Shown: piece after piece, positions 15,381 to 24,358 of the stretch
Position numbering within the stretch: position 1 is the first letter of the stretch
Layout of the letters: each line of letters begins with the position of its first letter
Made by a program: the position numbers and the translations under genes
Notes under the pieces: model-generated
Told to the model about the DNA's origin: nothing
The model's input: only the letters and a program-made list of their open reading frames with translations
Databases searched by the model: none
Assembly (NCBI GenBank): GCA_937960415.1
Contig: CALGPK010000031.1
Location: 100,119 to 150,305 of the forward strand
Length of the DNA stretch: 50,187 nt
Reading direction: 5' to 3'
DNA from: an uncultured Bacteroidales bacterium
GTDB taxonomy: Bacteria > Bacteroidota > Bacteroidia > Bacteroidales > GWA2-32-17

Positions 15381-17768
15381 TTAAAGTTTTAAAACTTTGA
15401 CTTCGATTCTACGATTTATTGCATGTTCTTCATCGGAGCATTTTACACCGTCCTTGCAATGATTTAACAAACGAGTTTCGCCATAACCCTTTGCAATAAT
15501 TCTGTATGCTGCAATACCTTTCGATACAATATAATCTTTGGCTGAGTCTGCTCTTCGTTGCGAAAGCTTTAAGTTAAAATCGGCACTCGACTGGCTGTCG
15601 GTATGTCCACTTAATTCTATTTCGAGCGTAGGATTTTCGTTCATCACCTCTACTATTCTGTCCAATACTTGTTTCGATTCTTCTTTTAAGTTGGCACTTC
15701 CGTAATCAAAATAAATATTATGAAATTCGATAACCTTGTTTTGCTTAATCACAGGATCGAGACTAATATCAAGTGGTATATCTATTTCATTGGATATATC
15801 ACCTAATTCGAGTACCATGTTCTGGTAGTCGTCTTTTTCAATAATCAAAAATAAGCGTTCATTATCACCAAGATTCTCTAATTTAAACTCGTATTCCCCT
15901 TTTTCGTTCGAATAAGTAACTGCTAAAACCTTACCTGATGCTGAATCGGCAACCAACGAAATTTTAGCTCCGGTTATGGCTTTTTCGTTCAACTTATCGG
16001 ACAGCTTCCCTTTAATATTTTTAAATGCACTTTTTTTTATCATTAAAATAGGTTGTTGCTCAATGACTGTATAATTGTAGATAGAAGACAGGTCTAAAGA
16101 TTGTTTGCCATCGATATAACCGTTTGCCTTAACAACGGCAGTGTACAAATGTCCAACAGGCAAATAGACAGTGAAGGAGCCTGTAAGCGAATCGGTAACT
16201 TCCTTTACAACAATAACCTCATCGGGATAATCTTTGTAAATAATGATAGCACCACCAATAGGCGATTTAGTGGTAAAATCGAGGACTTTTCCTTTTAGCA
16301 TTGCAACAGCAATAGGTTTAGCAGTATCGGGCAGTAAAATTCTAAAAATATCGTTCAACCCCACCGAGCCATCGCTCGAGGAAAAATAAGCATAATTACC
16401 CGATGCAGGAATAGAAAACTTAGAGTCAGATTCGGTAGAGTTAATGGGTTTACCCATATTCATAGGTTCTGTCCAACGCTGCCATGTATCATCAAGACGA
16501 CGGGTAACAAAAATATCTTCTTTGCCATAACCTGCATGACCTGATGTGGAGTAATAAAGAGTTACACCATCGGCAGCAAGAAAAGGACTAAAATCATGTG
16601 CGGCAGTATTCACATCTGGTCCTAAATTCATAGGTTTACTCCATGTGTTTTCACCAATTTTATAACTCATGTATAAATCTAAACCGCCATACGAGTCGTC
16701 TCCTTCAATTGCCATCAGCAAATACTTACCATTGGCTGTAAGAAAATAATTTACATATTGACTATTGTTTTTAAAATCTTTTATCTTTTGTTCTTCCGGA
16801 AACGACCATCCCGCTCTTGTTTTGTACGAAACCGAAACGCCGGGCTTTAAAATTACCTGATTACCTTCTTTTACATATACATTGGCTAATAAAAGCATAT
16901 TATTGTCTGGTGTTACCGATTGAACAAAATTGTTAAAGTTATTATTTAACGGAGAACCTAAATTTATGGCAGGTATCCATGTGCCATCAACATTTTTGGA
17001 ATACCAAATATCATCTTCATCGGAAGTGCCACCAAAATTGTTAGGATGATTTTTTCGCACAAAAAATATTTCGCGTTCATCTGCTGTGATAATAGGAGCT
17101 CGTTCGTCGTACTCAGTATTTATGCCGGGTCCCAAAGATTCTTTTTCTGCCATGTATTTCATGTTTATCGGAATATTGATGCGAGGTTTTATAGTGTCTA
17201 AGGTATTAGAAATTCCAATGGCATCAATTTCAAAATTAGCAACTTTATTGGAATTTAAACGTAATTCAAGCTCAGCGACTTCAAATGGAGTTTCTTCAAT
17301 AAAAATATTAAGCATTCGTTTATGTACGTTAAATAATTTGGCTTCTGCTTCGTAAGCAACAAGCATTTCTCCACTATTTTTCCCATATAAAATAATTCGT
17401 TCGATGGCTCCGGGTTTGTAATTTTCGGCAATTCCAATTTGTCTTACTTTGATGGCTTTATCAAATCCAACACGAATAAATTCCTCACCTGTTTTTGATT
17501 TTTTACCATAAGTCCATGCACAAGGCGACTGTCCACCAACGGGCAGAGCATTGGGTTTGCCCAAAACTTGTCTTGCCGATTTTATCTTGGGGCTATATTC
17601 CGAAGAAAAGCTTACAACTTTCGAAGCCCATAATACATCAACTATTTTAAATTCTGCGTTACCTATATCAATAACTGATGGCACATCACTTGTATCTGTT
17701 TGAGCATATACTTTAATAAAGCTACAAAATATTAACGCTAAAAAAAATTTAATACAAAAGGCTTTCAT
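15381..17768 (-). CDS. OmpA family protein with discoidin-like, PD40 and carboxypeptidase-regulatory domains
   Basis: 795 residues with a signal peptide ending near VYAQ. Residues 30-190 look like a beta-sandwich discoidin/F5-8-like domain (ASKVVSFSSEYSPKIKSARQ through ELRLNSNKVANFEIDAIGIS). A PD40 propeller follows (about 215-465; repeated 'W..P.NLG..vN' and 'FS.dG..yYF.S'). Next come two carboxypeptidase-regulatory-like folds (about 480-665) and a C-terminal OmpA peptidoglycan-binding domain (HNIYFDYGSANL, SGHTDSQSSADFNLKLSQRR). It probably tethers an outer-membrane or periplasmic complex to peptidoglycan, like the T9SS PorE protein, but lacks the TPR start of PorE. It is the first gene of the seven-gene envelope operon. 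Confidence 0.88.
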   Translation of the reverse strand: MKAFCIKFFLALIFCSFIKVYAQTDTSDVPSVIDIGNAEFKIVDVLWASKVVSFSSEYSPKIKSARQVLGKPNALPVGGQSPCAWTYGKKSKTGEEFIRVGFDKAIKVRQIGIAENYKPGAIERIILYGKNSGEMLVAYEAEAKLFNVHKRMLNIFIEETPFEVAELELRLNSNKVANFEIDAIGISNTLDTIKPRINIPINMKYMAEKESLGPGINTEYDERAPIITADEREIFFVRKNHPNNFGGTSDEDDIWYSKNVDGTWIPAINLGSPLNNNFNNFVQSVTPDNNMLLLANVYVKEGNQVILKPGVSVSYKTRAGWSFPEEQKIKDFKNNSQYVNYFLTANGKYLLMAIEGDDSYGGLDLYMSYKIGENTWSKPMNLGPDVNTAAHDFSPFLAADGVTLYYSTSGHAGYGKEDIFVTRRLDDTWQRWTEPMNMGKPINSTESDSKFSIPASGNYAYFSSSDGSVGLNDIFRILLPDTAKPIAVAMLKGKVLDFTTKSPIGGAIIIYKDYPDEVIVVKEVTDSLTGSFTVYLPVGHLYTAVVKANGYIDGKQSLDLSSIYNYTVIEQQPILMIKKSAFKNIKGKLSDKLNEKAITGAKISLVADSASGKVLAVTYSNEKGEYEFKLENLGDNERLFLIIEKDDYQNMVLELGDISNEIDIPLDISLDPVIKQNKVIEFHNIYFDYGSANLKEESKQVLDRIVEVMNENPTLEIELSGHTDSQSSADFNLKLSQRRADSAKDYIVSKGIAAYRIIAKGYGETRLLNHCKDGVKCSDEEHAINRRIEVKVLKL

Positions 17769-17785
17769 ATATTATCATTAGCAAG

Positions 17786-17814
17786 CAAATATACGAGATA
17801 ATTTTCACAATCAA
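17786..17814 (-). promoter_or_regulatory. Promoter of the OmpA-to-Wzt operon
   Basis: On the minus strand TTG (17814-17812), an 18-base spacer and TATATTTG (17793-17786) match the Bacteroidetes -33/-7 pattern. The -7 box is 17 bases before the ATG at 17768. Confidence 0.6.
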
Positions 17815-17834
17815 TATCAAAAGTTTTAAAAAAA

Positions 17835-18965
17835 TTATACTTTTCGATTGAGTGTATATATTTTTCCGGGTAAAGTACCGACTATTCCGTTAAATTCTAA
17901 GTTTAACAATAAAACAGAAACTTTGCTTACAGGCATATTAACTTTAATTGCTAGCATGTCGATAGATGTATCTCCATGTTCTTTTAATATTGACACAATT
18001 TTTTGTTCTTCGTCGCTTAATTCGTAAATAATAGGTAAACTATCGCTTGTCGTTGACTTTCTTGTGATTTCCCAACCTAACGTTTTGCATATATCCTCTA
18101 CATTTTCTACCATAGTGGCTTTGTTTGTTTTAATTAAAAAATTTGGTCCTTCCGAAAAGGTATCGTGAATCCTGCCGGGCAGTGCCAGCACATCGCGGTT
18201 GTAGTCGAAGGCTAGATTAGCGGTAATCATTGCACCACCATCTTTTTGGGATTCTACAACAAGTGTTGCATCGGACATTGCTGCTATTACACGATTGCGT
18301 TTAACAAAGTTGTGCTTATCGGGGGGAGTTTCCGAAATAAATTCTGTTATTAAACCACCATTCTGGAGGATTTTTTTTATATATTTCTTATGCTGAGATG
18401 GATATATGGTATCCAAACCATGTGCTAATACGGCAATAGTAGGTAAGTTGTTTTCTATAGCACTTTTATGAGCGCAAATATCGATTCCATAAGCCAATCC
18501 ACTAACAATAGTAACATTCAATTGTTTCTGAGCAAAACCTTTTATGATATTTTCGCAAAAGGTTTTTCCATAATTGGTTGCCCTGCGAGTACCTACTATG
18601 CTAAGCATATAGCTAGCATTAAAATCGATGTTACCTAGTGTAAAAATGGTAGCCGGTGCATCTTCGCACTGCGACAAACGATATGGGTAATTTGAATCGG
18701 TAAAACTAATGATGTTGATTCGATAATGTTCGCAAAATTTTAACTCTTTTTGTACTCTATCCCAAACCGTTTTGTCGTTGGCTGTATTGATAATGTTTGT
18801 AGCCAGTACTTCGCTTATTCCCGGTATCTTTATTAAATGCGACTTTTTTTCTTTAAAAACAGCTTCTAAACTTCCGCAGTAAGCAACAAGTTTGCGTATA
18901 GTAACATCGCCAATTCCCGGTATAAGCTTGATAGCAATCTTAAACGCCGCAGTATCGCTAATCAT
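17835..18965 (-). CDS. dprA: DNA-processing protein DprA
   Basis: 376 residues. DprA loads RecA onto incoming single-stranded DNA during natural transformation. A helix-hairpin-helix-like N-terminus (IKLIPGIGDVTIRKLVAY and IPGISEVLATNI) precedes the Rossmann-like core with SIVGTRRATNYG, SGLAYGIDICAHKSAI and AVLAHGLDTIYPSQHK. A C-terminal winged-helix (about 310-372, ISKVSVLLLNLEFNGIV-type) completes the usual three-part layout. The start overlaps the stop of the upstream membrane-protein gene by four bases. No other competence gene is nearby, so whether this organism is transformable is not shown. Confidence 0.95.
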   Translation of the reverse strand: MISDTAAFKIAIKLIPGIGDVTIRKLVAYCGSLEAVFKEKKSHLIKIPGISEVLATNIINTANDKTVWDRVQKELKFCEHYRINIISFTDSNYPYRLSQCEDAPATIFTLGNIDFNASYMLSIVGTRRATNYGKTFCENIIKGFAQKQLNVTIVSGLAYGIDICAHKSAIENNLPTIAVLAHGLDTIYPSQHKKYIKKILQNGGLITEFISETPPDKHNFVKRNRVIAAMSDATLVVESQKDGGAMITANLAFDYNRDVLALPGRIHDTFSEGPNFLIKTNKATMVENVEDICKTLGWEITRKSTTSDSLPIIYELSDEEQKIVSILKEHGDTSIDMLAIKVNMPVSKVSVLLLNLEFNGIVGTLPGKIYTLNRKV

Positions 18966-19462
18966 TTAGATAACCATTTTATTTTCGCATACGAATCGAG
19001 CATTTCGAGCAATAACTGTTTATTTTGTTTATTCAATCCTGTGAGCGAAATGGGTTTGTACTTAGCAATGCCTTTTTTCACTTTTTGATAAATAATTAAT
19101 TCATCTCGCTTATTGTAAAATGATTTTTGCACTTCTATTTTAACAAGATCATTTTTAGGAATTTTAATCATGTTGTATTTGGGTGCAAAAGAAGTCATCG
19201 AATAAAATTTAAGTGCGATATGTTGGGGATCTTCTTCGTCGTCGTAAATGATAATCTGGTATCGTTTATGATAACGATAAATCAAATACAAAACAAAAAG
19301 AATAGCAAAAAATATAGAATATATCCACGAGGGGATAGGAAAAAAATATTGTTCGTAAAAATCGTATAACACACCAGCTGCTATTAGGGTAGCAAAAAAA
19401 ATAGTAATTAGTGCAAGCTGTCCTCTTAATCGTTCGTAGTCGCTTTTGTTATCAAACTTCAT
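18962..19462 (-). CDS. Conserved membrane protein, two helices and a beta-rich tail
   Basis: 166 residues. Two adjacent membrane helices (about residues 15-35 and 45-62) are followed by a basic RYHKRYQ turn. The soluble C-terminal part alternates strands (IIIYDDEED, DLVKIEVQKSF, DELIIYQKVKKG) and ends in a helix, reminiscent of bacterial PH-like domains. No named family was recognised. It overlaps dprA and the proline dehydrogenase gene by four bases each, so all three are translated from one message. A cytoplasmic domain anchored at the inner membrane is the simplest reading. Confidence 0.75.
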   Translation of the reverse strand: MKFDNKSDYERLRGQLALITIFFATLIAAGVLYDFYEQYFFPIPSWIYSIFFAILFVLYLIYRYHKRYQIIIYDDEEDPQHIALKFYSMTSFAPKYNMIKIPKNDLVKIEVQKSFYNKRDELIIYQKVKKGIAKYKPISLTGLNKQNKQLLLEMLDSYAKIKWLSK

Positions 19463-20637
19463 GATATTTCTTGTTTTTTGCGTATCTCGATGGCTTTATG
19501 GATCAATTCAAGCTCTCTACCAGTTTGATTTCGAATACTCATATTTTCCTCTGCTCGCCGCAACAGATAAGGTATGGTTAGCCGCACTTCGCCAAAGGGC
19601 ATGTATTTTGCCACATTGTATCCCAATTGTGCAAGATTGAAGGTAATGTGATCGCTCATGCCATATAATTGTGATGCATAAACGCGTTTATCGTTAGCTT
19701 GAATGTTTAACTCTTTTATCCACTGTATCATTAGATAATTACTTTCTTCGTTGTGAGTTCCCGAAAATACAGAAATTCGAGATATGTTCTCCAAACAAAA
19801 TCGCAATGCTTGATTATAGCTTTGGTCGGTTTCATGCTTGGTCTCAAAAACAGGTGAGTTCATATTTTTTTGTTGTGCCCATTTTCTTTCCTGTTCGAGG
19901 TACGCTCCCCTAACTAATTTTATACCCAAATATATTCCCTCACGTTCGGCCATTTTGCTCAAATTTTTTAAATATTGCAACCTATCTTTTCTGTACATCT
20001 GAAGCGTATTATAGACAATTGCCTGTTTTGTGTTGTACTTCTTCATCATTTCCCAAACAACGGCATCAACAATATCCTGTGTAGAAACATATTCGGCATC
20101 AATAAGTATAGGTTTCTGAATTTCATACGAATGCCTGCACAAATCATCAACAAAAGTTTTAAACTGTTCGAACTCTCTGGTTTCTTGTTCGTTTAAAGAT
20201 ATGCCCTTCGATTTTTTTTCGAGTACCAAACTACTACACAAAGCTGTTGGTTTAAATACGCTAAAAGCAATAAAATCATATTCTTTAGCAATTTTAATTA
20301 CCTCAAGCATTTTTCGATAATTTTTTTCAGCTTCGCTAAGGCTTTTAGTTTCTTCGGCAGCATAATCTAAAATGGAATTCACTTTATAGTTCGACAACTT
20401 TTTAGCAGAAGCTAACGCATCGCTAAGAGTTTCGCCGGCACAGAAAAACTTGTATATTGTGGGTTTGACTATCCATCTTACAGGAAAATGAATGGTCATT
20501 GCTATCTTGAATAATGGTTTTGCAAGCGATATAACCCACGGTTTGAATAATACCTTAAACAAAAAACGAGATTGTTTTAATTCTTTTAAATTTTTATGAG
20601 CAAAAGCATGTTCAATGTTTTCAAACGTCCGTTCCAT
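19459..20637 (-). CDS. Proline dehydrogenase family protein
   Basis: 392 residues, matching the FAD-dependent TIM barrel that oxidises proline to pyrroline-5-carboxylate in monofunctional bacterial enzymes. Supporting motifs are FSVFKPTALC, ILIDAEYVSTQDIVDA, IVYNTLQMYRKDRLQYL, GIKLVRGAYLEQER (flavin site), SGTHNEES, ASQLYGMSDHITF and the substrate-binding YLLRRAEEN. No P5C dehydrogenase domain or neighbour is present in the window, so the second step must be encoded elsewhere. It begins an operon with the small membrane protein and dprA, has a good upstream promoter, and has no signal peptide. Confidence 0.93.
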   Translation of the reverse strand: MERTFENIEHAFAHKNLKELKQSRFLFKVLFKPWVISLAKPLFKIAMTIHFPVRWIVKPTIYKFFCAGETLSDALASAKKLSNYKVNSILDYAAEETKSLSEAEKNYRKMLEVIKIAKEYDFIAFSVFKPTALCSSLVLEKKSKGISLNEQETREFEQFKTFVDDLCRHSYEIQKPILIDAEYVSTQDIVDAVVWEMMKKYNTKQAIVYNTLQMYRKDRLQYLKNLSKMAEREGIYLGIKLVRGAYLEQERKWAQQKNMNSPVFETKHETDQSYNQALRFCLENISRISVFSGTHNEESNYLMIQWIKELNIQANDKRVYASQLYGMSDHITFNLAQLGYNVAKYMPFGEVRLTIPYLLRRAEENMSIRNQTGRELELIHKAIEIRKKQEIS

Positions 20638-20655
20638 ATTCCATCATATATAAAG

Positions 20656-20686
20656 CAAAAGTAGAAAAATATTATGTACATTTCAA
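20656..20686 (-). promoter_or_regulatory. Promoter of the proline dehydrogenase-dprA operon
   Basis: On the minus strand TTG (20686-20684), a 20-base spacer and TACTTTTG (20663-20656) match the -33/-7 consensus of Bacteroidetes promoters. The gene starts 18 bases downstream of the -7 box. Confidence 0.65.
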
Positions 20687-21108
20687 TATCAAAATAACTA
20701 ATAATGTATCATCGGCTATTTTAAAAACAAATTTAACTTTTAAAATTATGATATAACCCATTTTTAAAAAAATTTCTCATGCCATGCAATTATGAAAATT
20801 CAAATTTTCGGGTTTGTTGTTACTTCACCAGAAAAAATCTTTCTTAATCGGGAAATTCACTGATTCGATTTATCCGGAGAGCACAATGAATAATTAGAGC
20901 AAAAAATTTTTATTGCCAATTTTACTTTATAGATTGTATATTATGAAATAAAAAGAGAAAAATAACGAAGTCGAATAAATATAAATACTATATTGAACCG
21001 TCCGATAGAGTAAAAGAACAGTAGTTTTAGCGAATGTTCATGTAAAACTTGATACGTACGTTATTATATCTCATTAACTAAAAACATAATGTATAAACCC
21101 AAAGCTAT
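20687..21108. other. Intergenic region between buk and the proline dehydrogenase promoter
   Basis: About 420 bases without a plausible gene, AT-rich, with stops in all frames. It contains copy A of the dispersed intergenic element (20775-20900). No hairpin terminator for the pta-buk operon was recognised after the buk stop. Confidence 0.6.
20775..20900 (+). repeat. Dispersed intergenic element, copy A
   Basis: The plus strand aligns by eye with copies at 30139-30243 and 35166-35293. Shared blocks are a CATGCAATTATGAAAATT-type stretch (20783-20800), a TTTTCGGGTTT block (compare TTTTTCGGTTT in copy B), ACCAGAAAA (compare AACAGAAAA), and the closing GAGAGCACAATGAATAATTA (compare GAGAGCCTAATAAATAATTT in copy C). 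It lacks the clean left-end hairpin of the other two, so it is the most diverged copy. Confidence 0.55.
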
Positions 21109-22182
21109 TTATTTGTAAACTTTAGGCTCCACTTCTTGTCTTAATACCATGAGTGCATTCATGGCTAATGCTTTCATTTCGTCTTCACCAGGATAAACAA
21201 CAACGGGTGCGATAAACGAAACATGTTCTTTAATGTAATCTACAAAGTATGTATCGTAGGCAATTCCACCAGTTAGCAAAATAGCATCAACCTGACCCTT
21301 GAGTACGGTAGCCATTTCGCCAATAGCTTTGCTTACCTGATAAGCCATTGCATCTCTAACTTTAGCAGCAAAAGTATCGCCGGCTTTGATACGTTGCTCT
21401 ACTTCGTAAGCATCGTTTGTTCCTAAATAAGCTACATATCCACCTTTGCCAGTAATCATTTTTTTTACTTCATCGATGGTAACTGTACCACTGAAGCAAA
21501 GACGAACCAAAGCTCCAACGGGCAGCGTACCACTGCGTTCGGGCGAAAACGGTCCTTCCCCATCGAGAGCATTATTTACATCGATCACCTTGCCTTTGCA
21601 ATGAGCACCTACTGAAATTCCACCACCTAAATGTGCTATAATTAAATTAAGCTCTTCATATTTCTTACCAACAGCATTAGCATGAGTTCGTGCAATAGCC
21701 TTCTGGTTTAGTGCATGGAAAATAGATATACGTTCAAATTTTGGATGACCGCTAAAACGTGCTACTTCTTCCAACTCATCTACTACTACCGGGTCGGCAA
21801 TGTATGCCTTTACATTAATAATAGATGCTATCTCCTTTGCCAACAAGCCTCCTAAATTGCTCGCATGCTCACCAAGGTATCCTATACGCAAATCGTTTAT
21901 CATTGCCTCGTTTACTTCATATACACCTGAGGGTATAGGTTTAATCAAACCTCCTCGTCCTATAATAGCATGCAACGAATAAATATCTATATTTGCCTCT
22001 TCTAGTTCTTGAAGGATAATATCCTTGCGATACTCATATTGATCGATAAGTTTAGGAAATGGTGCTAAATCTTCAGCTTTGTGTTTTATATTTTTAGTAT
22101 AAACTGCCTTATTATCTTCAAAAACGGCAATTTTTGTTGAGGTAGAACCCGGATTTATAGCTAAAATTCGAAAAGAATTCAT
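21109..22182 (-). CDS. buk: Butyrate kinase
   Basis: 357 residues. It converts butyryl-phosphate and ADP to butyrate and ATP, the last step of one butyrate-forming route. The N-terminal phosphate-binding block AINPGSTSTKIAVF, the IIGRGGLIKPIPSGVYEV segment, AHLGGGISVGAH and the C-terminal ILLTGGIAYDTYFVDYI are characteristic of Buk and separate it from acetate kinase (which has NCGSSS and the GNGAS block). It is the last gene of pta-ackA-ptb-buk, starting 33 bases after ptb. Branched short-chain acyl phosphates are possible alternative substrates. Confidence 0.95.
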   Translation of the reverse strand: MNSFRILAINPGSTSTKIAVFEDNKAVYTKNIKHKAEDLAPFPKLIDQYEYRKDIILQELEEANIDIYSLHAIIGRGGLIKPIPSGVYEVNEAMINDLRIGYLGEHASNLGGLLAKEIASIINVKAYIADPVVVDELEEVARFSGHPKFERISIFHALNQKAIARTHANAVGKKYEELNLIIAHLGGGISVGAHCKGKVIDVNNALDGEGPFSPERSGTLPVGALVRLCFSGTVTIDEVKKMITGKGGYVAYLGTNDAYEVEQRIKAGDTFAAKVRDAMAYQVSKAIGEMATVLKGQVDAILLTGGIAYDTYFVDYIKEHVSFIAPVVVYPGEDEMKALAMNALMVLRQEVEPKVYK

Positions 22183-22215
22183 AAATTAAAATCTTTTTTT
22201 TAAAAAATTATACCA

Positions 22216-23127
22216 TTATTTCATAGCTGCAGATAAGGCAATTGACATCAATTTGCTGCGATCGCTGTCGGCTCTGGAAGTAAGTACAATAGGTACTTTT
22301 GCTCCCATTATAACTGCTGCAGATGTTGCATTACCTAAAAATCCAAGAGCCTTATATAAAATATTACCTGCATCGATATTGGGCACTAATAATAAATCGG
22401 CATCACCAGCCACATCGCTTACAATACCCTTGTGATGAGCGGCTTCTTTAGATACAGCATTATCCAATGCAAAAGGTCCATCTACCAAACAACCTTTTAT
22501 TTGTTTGCGACGATTCATTTGAGTTAACATAGCTGCATGAATCGTTGTCTCCATTTTAGGATTTACGGTCTCAACTGCACCTACAACAGCAACTTTAGGA
22601 CATTCGTATCCGAGCTTATGAAATGCTTCTACACTATTTTCGAGGATTGTAATTTTTTCTTCAAAAGTAGGTGCAATATTTACACCACCATCGGCAATGG
22701 CTACCAACTTATGATAAAACGGACTTTCCATCAATGCAAAATGACTTAATAAACTCCCTTTTCGCAAACCATTTTCTTTATCGAGTACTGCTTTTAATAA
22801 AGTTCCAGTTTGAACAAGACCCTTCATAAGAATCTCGGCCCTCCCTTCACGGATATATCTTACAGCAGTACACGAAGCCCTAACATCGTCTGTTTCATTA
22901 ACTATTTCGGCATTTTTGAACGATATATTCAACCTTGTACAAATTTGATTTATCTTGTCTTGATCGCCAATCAAAATAGGATCTATGATACCTTGTTCGC
23001 TGGCTTGATAAACAGCCTCTAATACAGGTTCATCTGCTGCTGCAGCTACGACTAAACGTTTTGTTTTTCCTTCCTTTGTCTTCTTAACTAATTCTTCTAA
23101 TTTTTTCAGTTCCATATTTCTAATCAT
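22216..23127 (-). CDS. ptb: Phosphate butyryltransferase
   Basis: About 303 residues of the PTA_PTB fold. It exchanges CoA for phosphate on butyryl-CoA, feeding butyrate kinase next to it. Markers include VVAAAADEPVLEAVYQA at the N-terminus, ILMKGLVQTGTLLKAVL, ADGGVNIAPT, GCLVDGPFALDNAVS and LLVPNIDAGNILYKAL. The open frame begins at 23145, inside ackA, but the ATG at 23127 (or 23115, which gives MELKKLEELV) is a better start because it falls after the ackA stop at 23132. The pairing with buk and the lack of N-terminal extension support Ptb rather than a second Pta. Confidence 0.93.
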   Translation of the reverse strand: MIRNMELKKLEELVKKTKEGKTKRLVVAAAADEPVLEAVYQASEQGIIDPILIGDQDKINQICTRLNISFKNAEIVNETDDVRASCTAVRYIREGRAEILMKGLVQTGTLLKAVLDKENGLRKGSLLSHFALMESPFYHKLVAIADGGVNIAPTFEEKITILENSVEAFHKLGYECPKVAVVGAVETVNPKMETTIHAAMLTQMNRRKQIKGCLVDGPFALDNAVSKEAAHHKGIVSDVAGDADLLLVPNIDAGNILYKALGFLGNATSAAVIMGAKVPIVLTSRADSDRSKLMSIALSAAMK

Positions 23128-23131
23128 TTTT

Positions 23132-24349
23132 TTAAATAACCACATTCTTAGAAAAAACTATGTTTACCGTATCCATGGCTATTACAAGTTCTTCGTTAGT
23201 AGTAACCGCCATCACTTTTACTTTGGAATCGTCGGTACTAATAACAATATCTTTTCCTTTAACACCGAAATTTTTTTCTGGATCGAACTTTACACCCATA
23301 TATTCGAGCCCTTCGCACGACCAACGACGAATTACATAATCGTTTTCTCCTATTCCGCCCGTAAAAATAATTAAATCGACGCCACCTAAAACTGCGGCAT
23401 AAGCACCTATATATTTCTTAACACGATAAGCATACATTTTAAGTGCTAATTCGGCACGTTTGTTTCCTTGCTCCATTGCTGTATGCAAATCGCGCATATC
23501 CATCGAAACCCCACTAACACCCAGCACACCACTTTTCTTATTTATCACATTATTCAGACCATTACAATCGAGTTTTTCTTTGTGTAATAGAAACAATAAA
23601 ACACCAGGATCTACATCGCCGACGCGTGTGCCCATCATTAAACCTTCTACCGGCGTATATCCCATAGAACTATCGATTGATTTTCCTTGCTTAATAGCAG
23701 CCACCGAGGCTCCGTTGCCCAAATGACAGGTGATAATGTTTATTTTATTAAAATCTAAATCAAGTATCTTACATGCTTTTTGTGCTACATATTTATGGCT
23801 GGTACCATGAAAAGCATAGCGACGAATCTTGTACTTTTCGTAATATTCGTAAGGAATAGCATACATATATGCTTCGGGAGGCATGGTTTGATGAAACGAA
23901 GTGTCGAAAACAGCTACCATTGGAACACCGGGTAACAATTTTTCCATAGCCAAAATACCTTTCAAATTGGCAGGATTGTGAAGCGGTGCTAATTCGATGC
24001 ATGCTTCAATATCTTTTTTTGTTTTTTCTGTAATAAGTGCACTTTGTGTAAAGTTTTCGCCTCCATGAGCAACACGATGACCTACTGCCGAAATTTCGTT
24101 CAAACTTGTTAAAACGCCATGTTCCTTGTCCACAAGTGTTTGGAGTATCCAATCTATGCCCTGAGTGTGATCGGGTATTTCGCGTATCCACTTTACTTTT
24201 TCTTTCCCTTTAGCTTGATGTCCCAACTCACTATCTTTCAAACCTATACGTTCGAGCAATCCTTTGGCCAATAAATCTGGCTCACCCGACATATCGAGCA
24301 ACTGATACTTGATAGATGAACTACCGCAATTTAAAACTAATACTTTCAT
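23132..24349 (-). CDS. ackA: Acetate kinase
   Basis: 405 residues, standard length. It makes ATP from acetyl-phosphate during fermentation. Diagnostic motifs: VLNCGSSSIKYQLLD at the N-terminus, VGHRVAHGGENF with the catalytic-site Arg, AVFDTSFHQTMP, HGTSHKYV, CHLGNGASVAAI, and LIIFTGGIGENDYVIR near the C-terminus. It starts 9 bases after pta and ends just before ptb, so acetate and butyrate branches share one operon. Nothing is unusual in its sequence. Confidence 0.97.
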   Translation of the reverse strand: MKVLVLNCGSSSIKYQLLDMSGEPDLLAKGLLERIGLKDSELGHQAKGKEKVKWIREIPDHTQGIDWILQTLVDKEHGVLTSLNEISAVGHRVAHGGENFTQSALITEKTKKDIEACIELAPLHNPANLKGILAMEKLLPGVPMVAVFDTSFHQTMPPEAYMYAIPYEYYEKYKIRRYAFHGTSHKYVAQKACKILDLDFNKINIITCHLGNGASVAAIKQGKSIDSSMGYTPVEGLMMGTRVGDVDPGVLLFLLHKEKLDCNGLNNVINKKSGVLGVSGVSMDMRDLHTAMEQGNKRAELALKMYAYRVKKYIGAYAAVLGGVDLIIFTGGIGENDYVIRRWSCEGLEYMGVKFDPEKNFGVKGKDIVISTDDSKVKVMAVTTNEELVIAMDTVNIVFSKNVVI

Positions 24350-24358
24350 ATTGATAGA

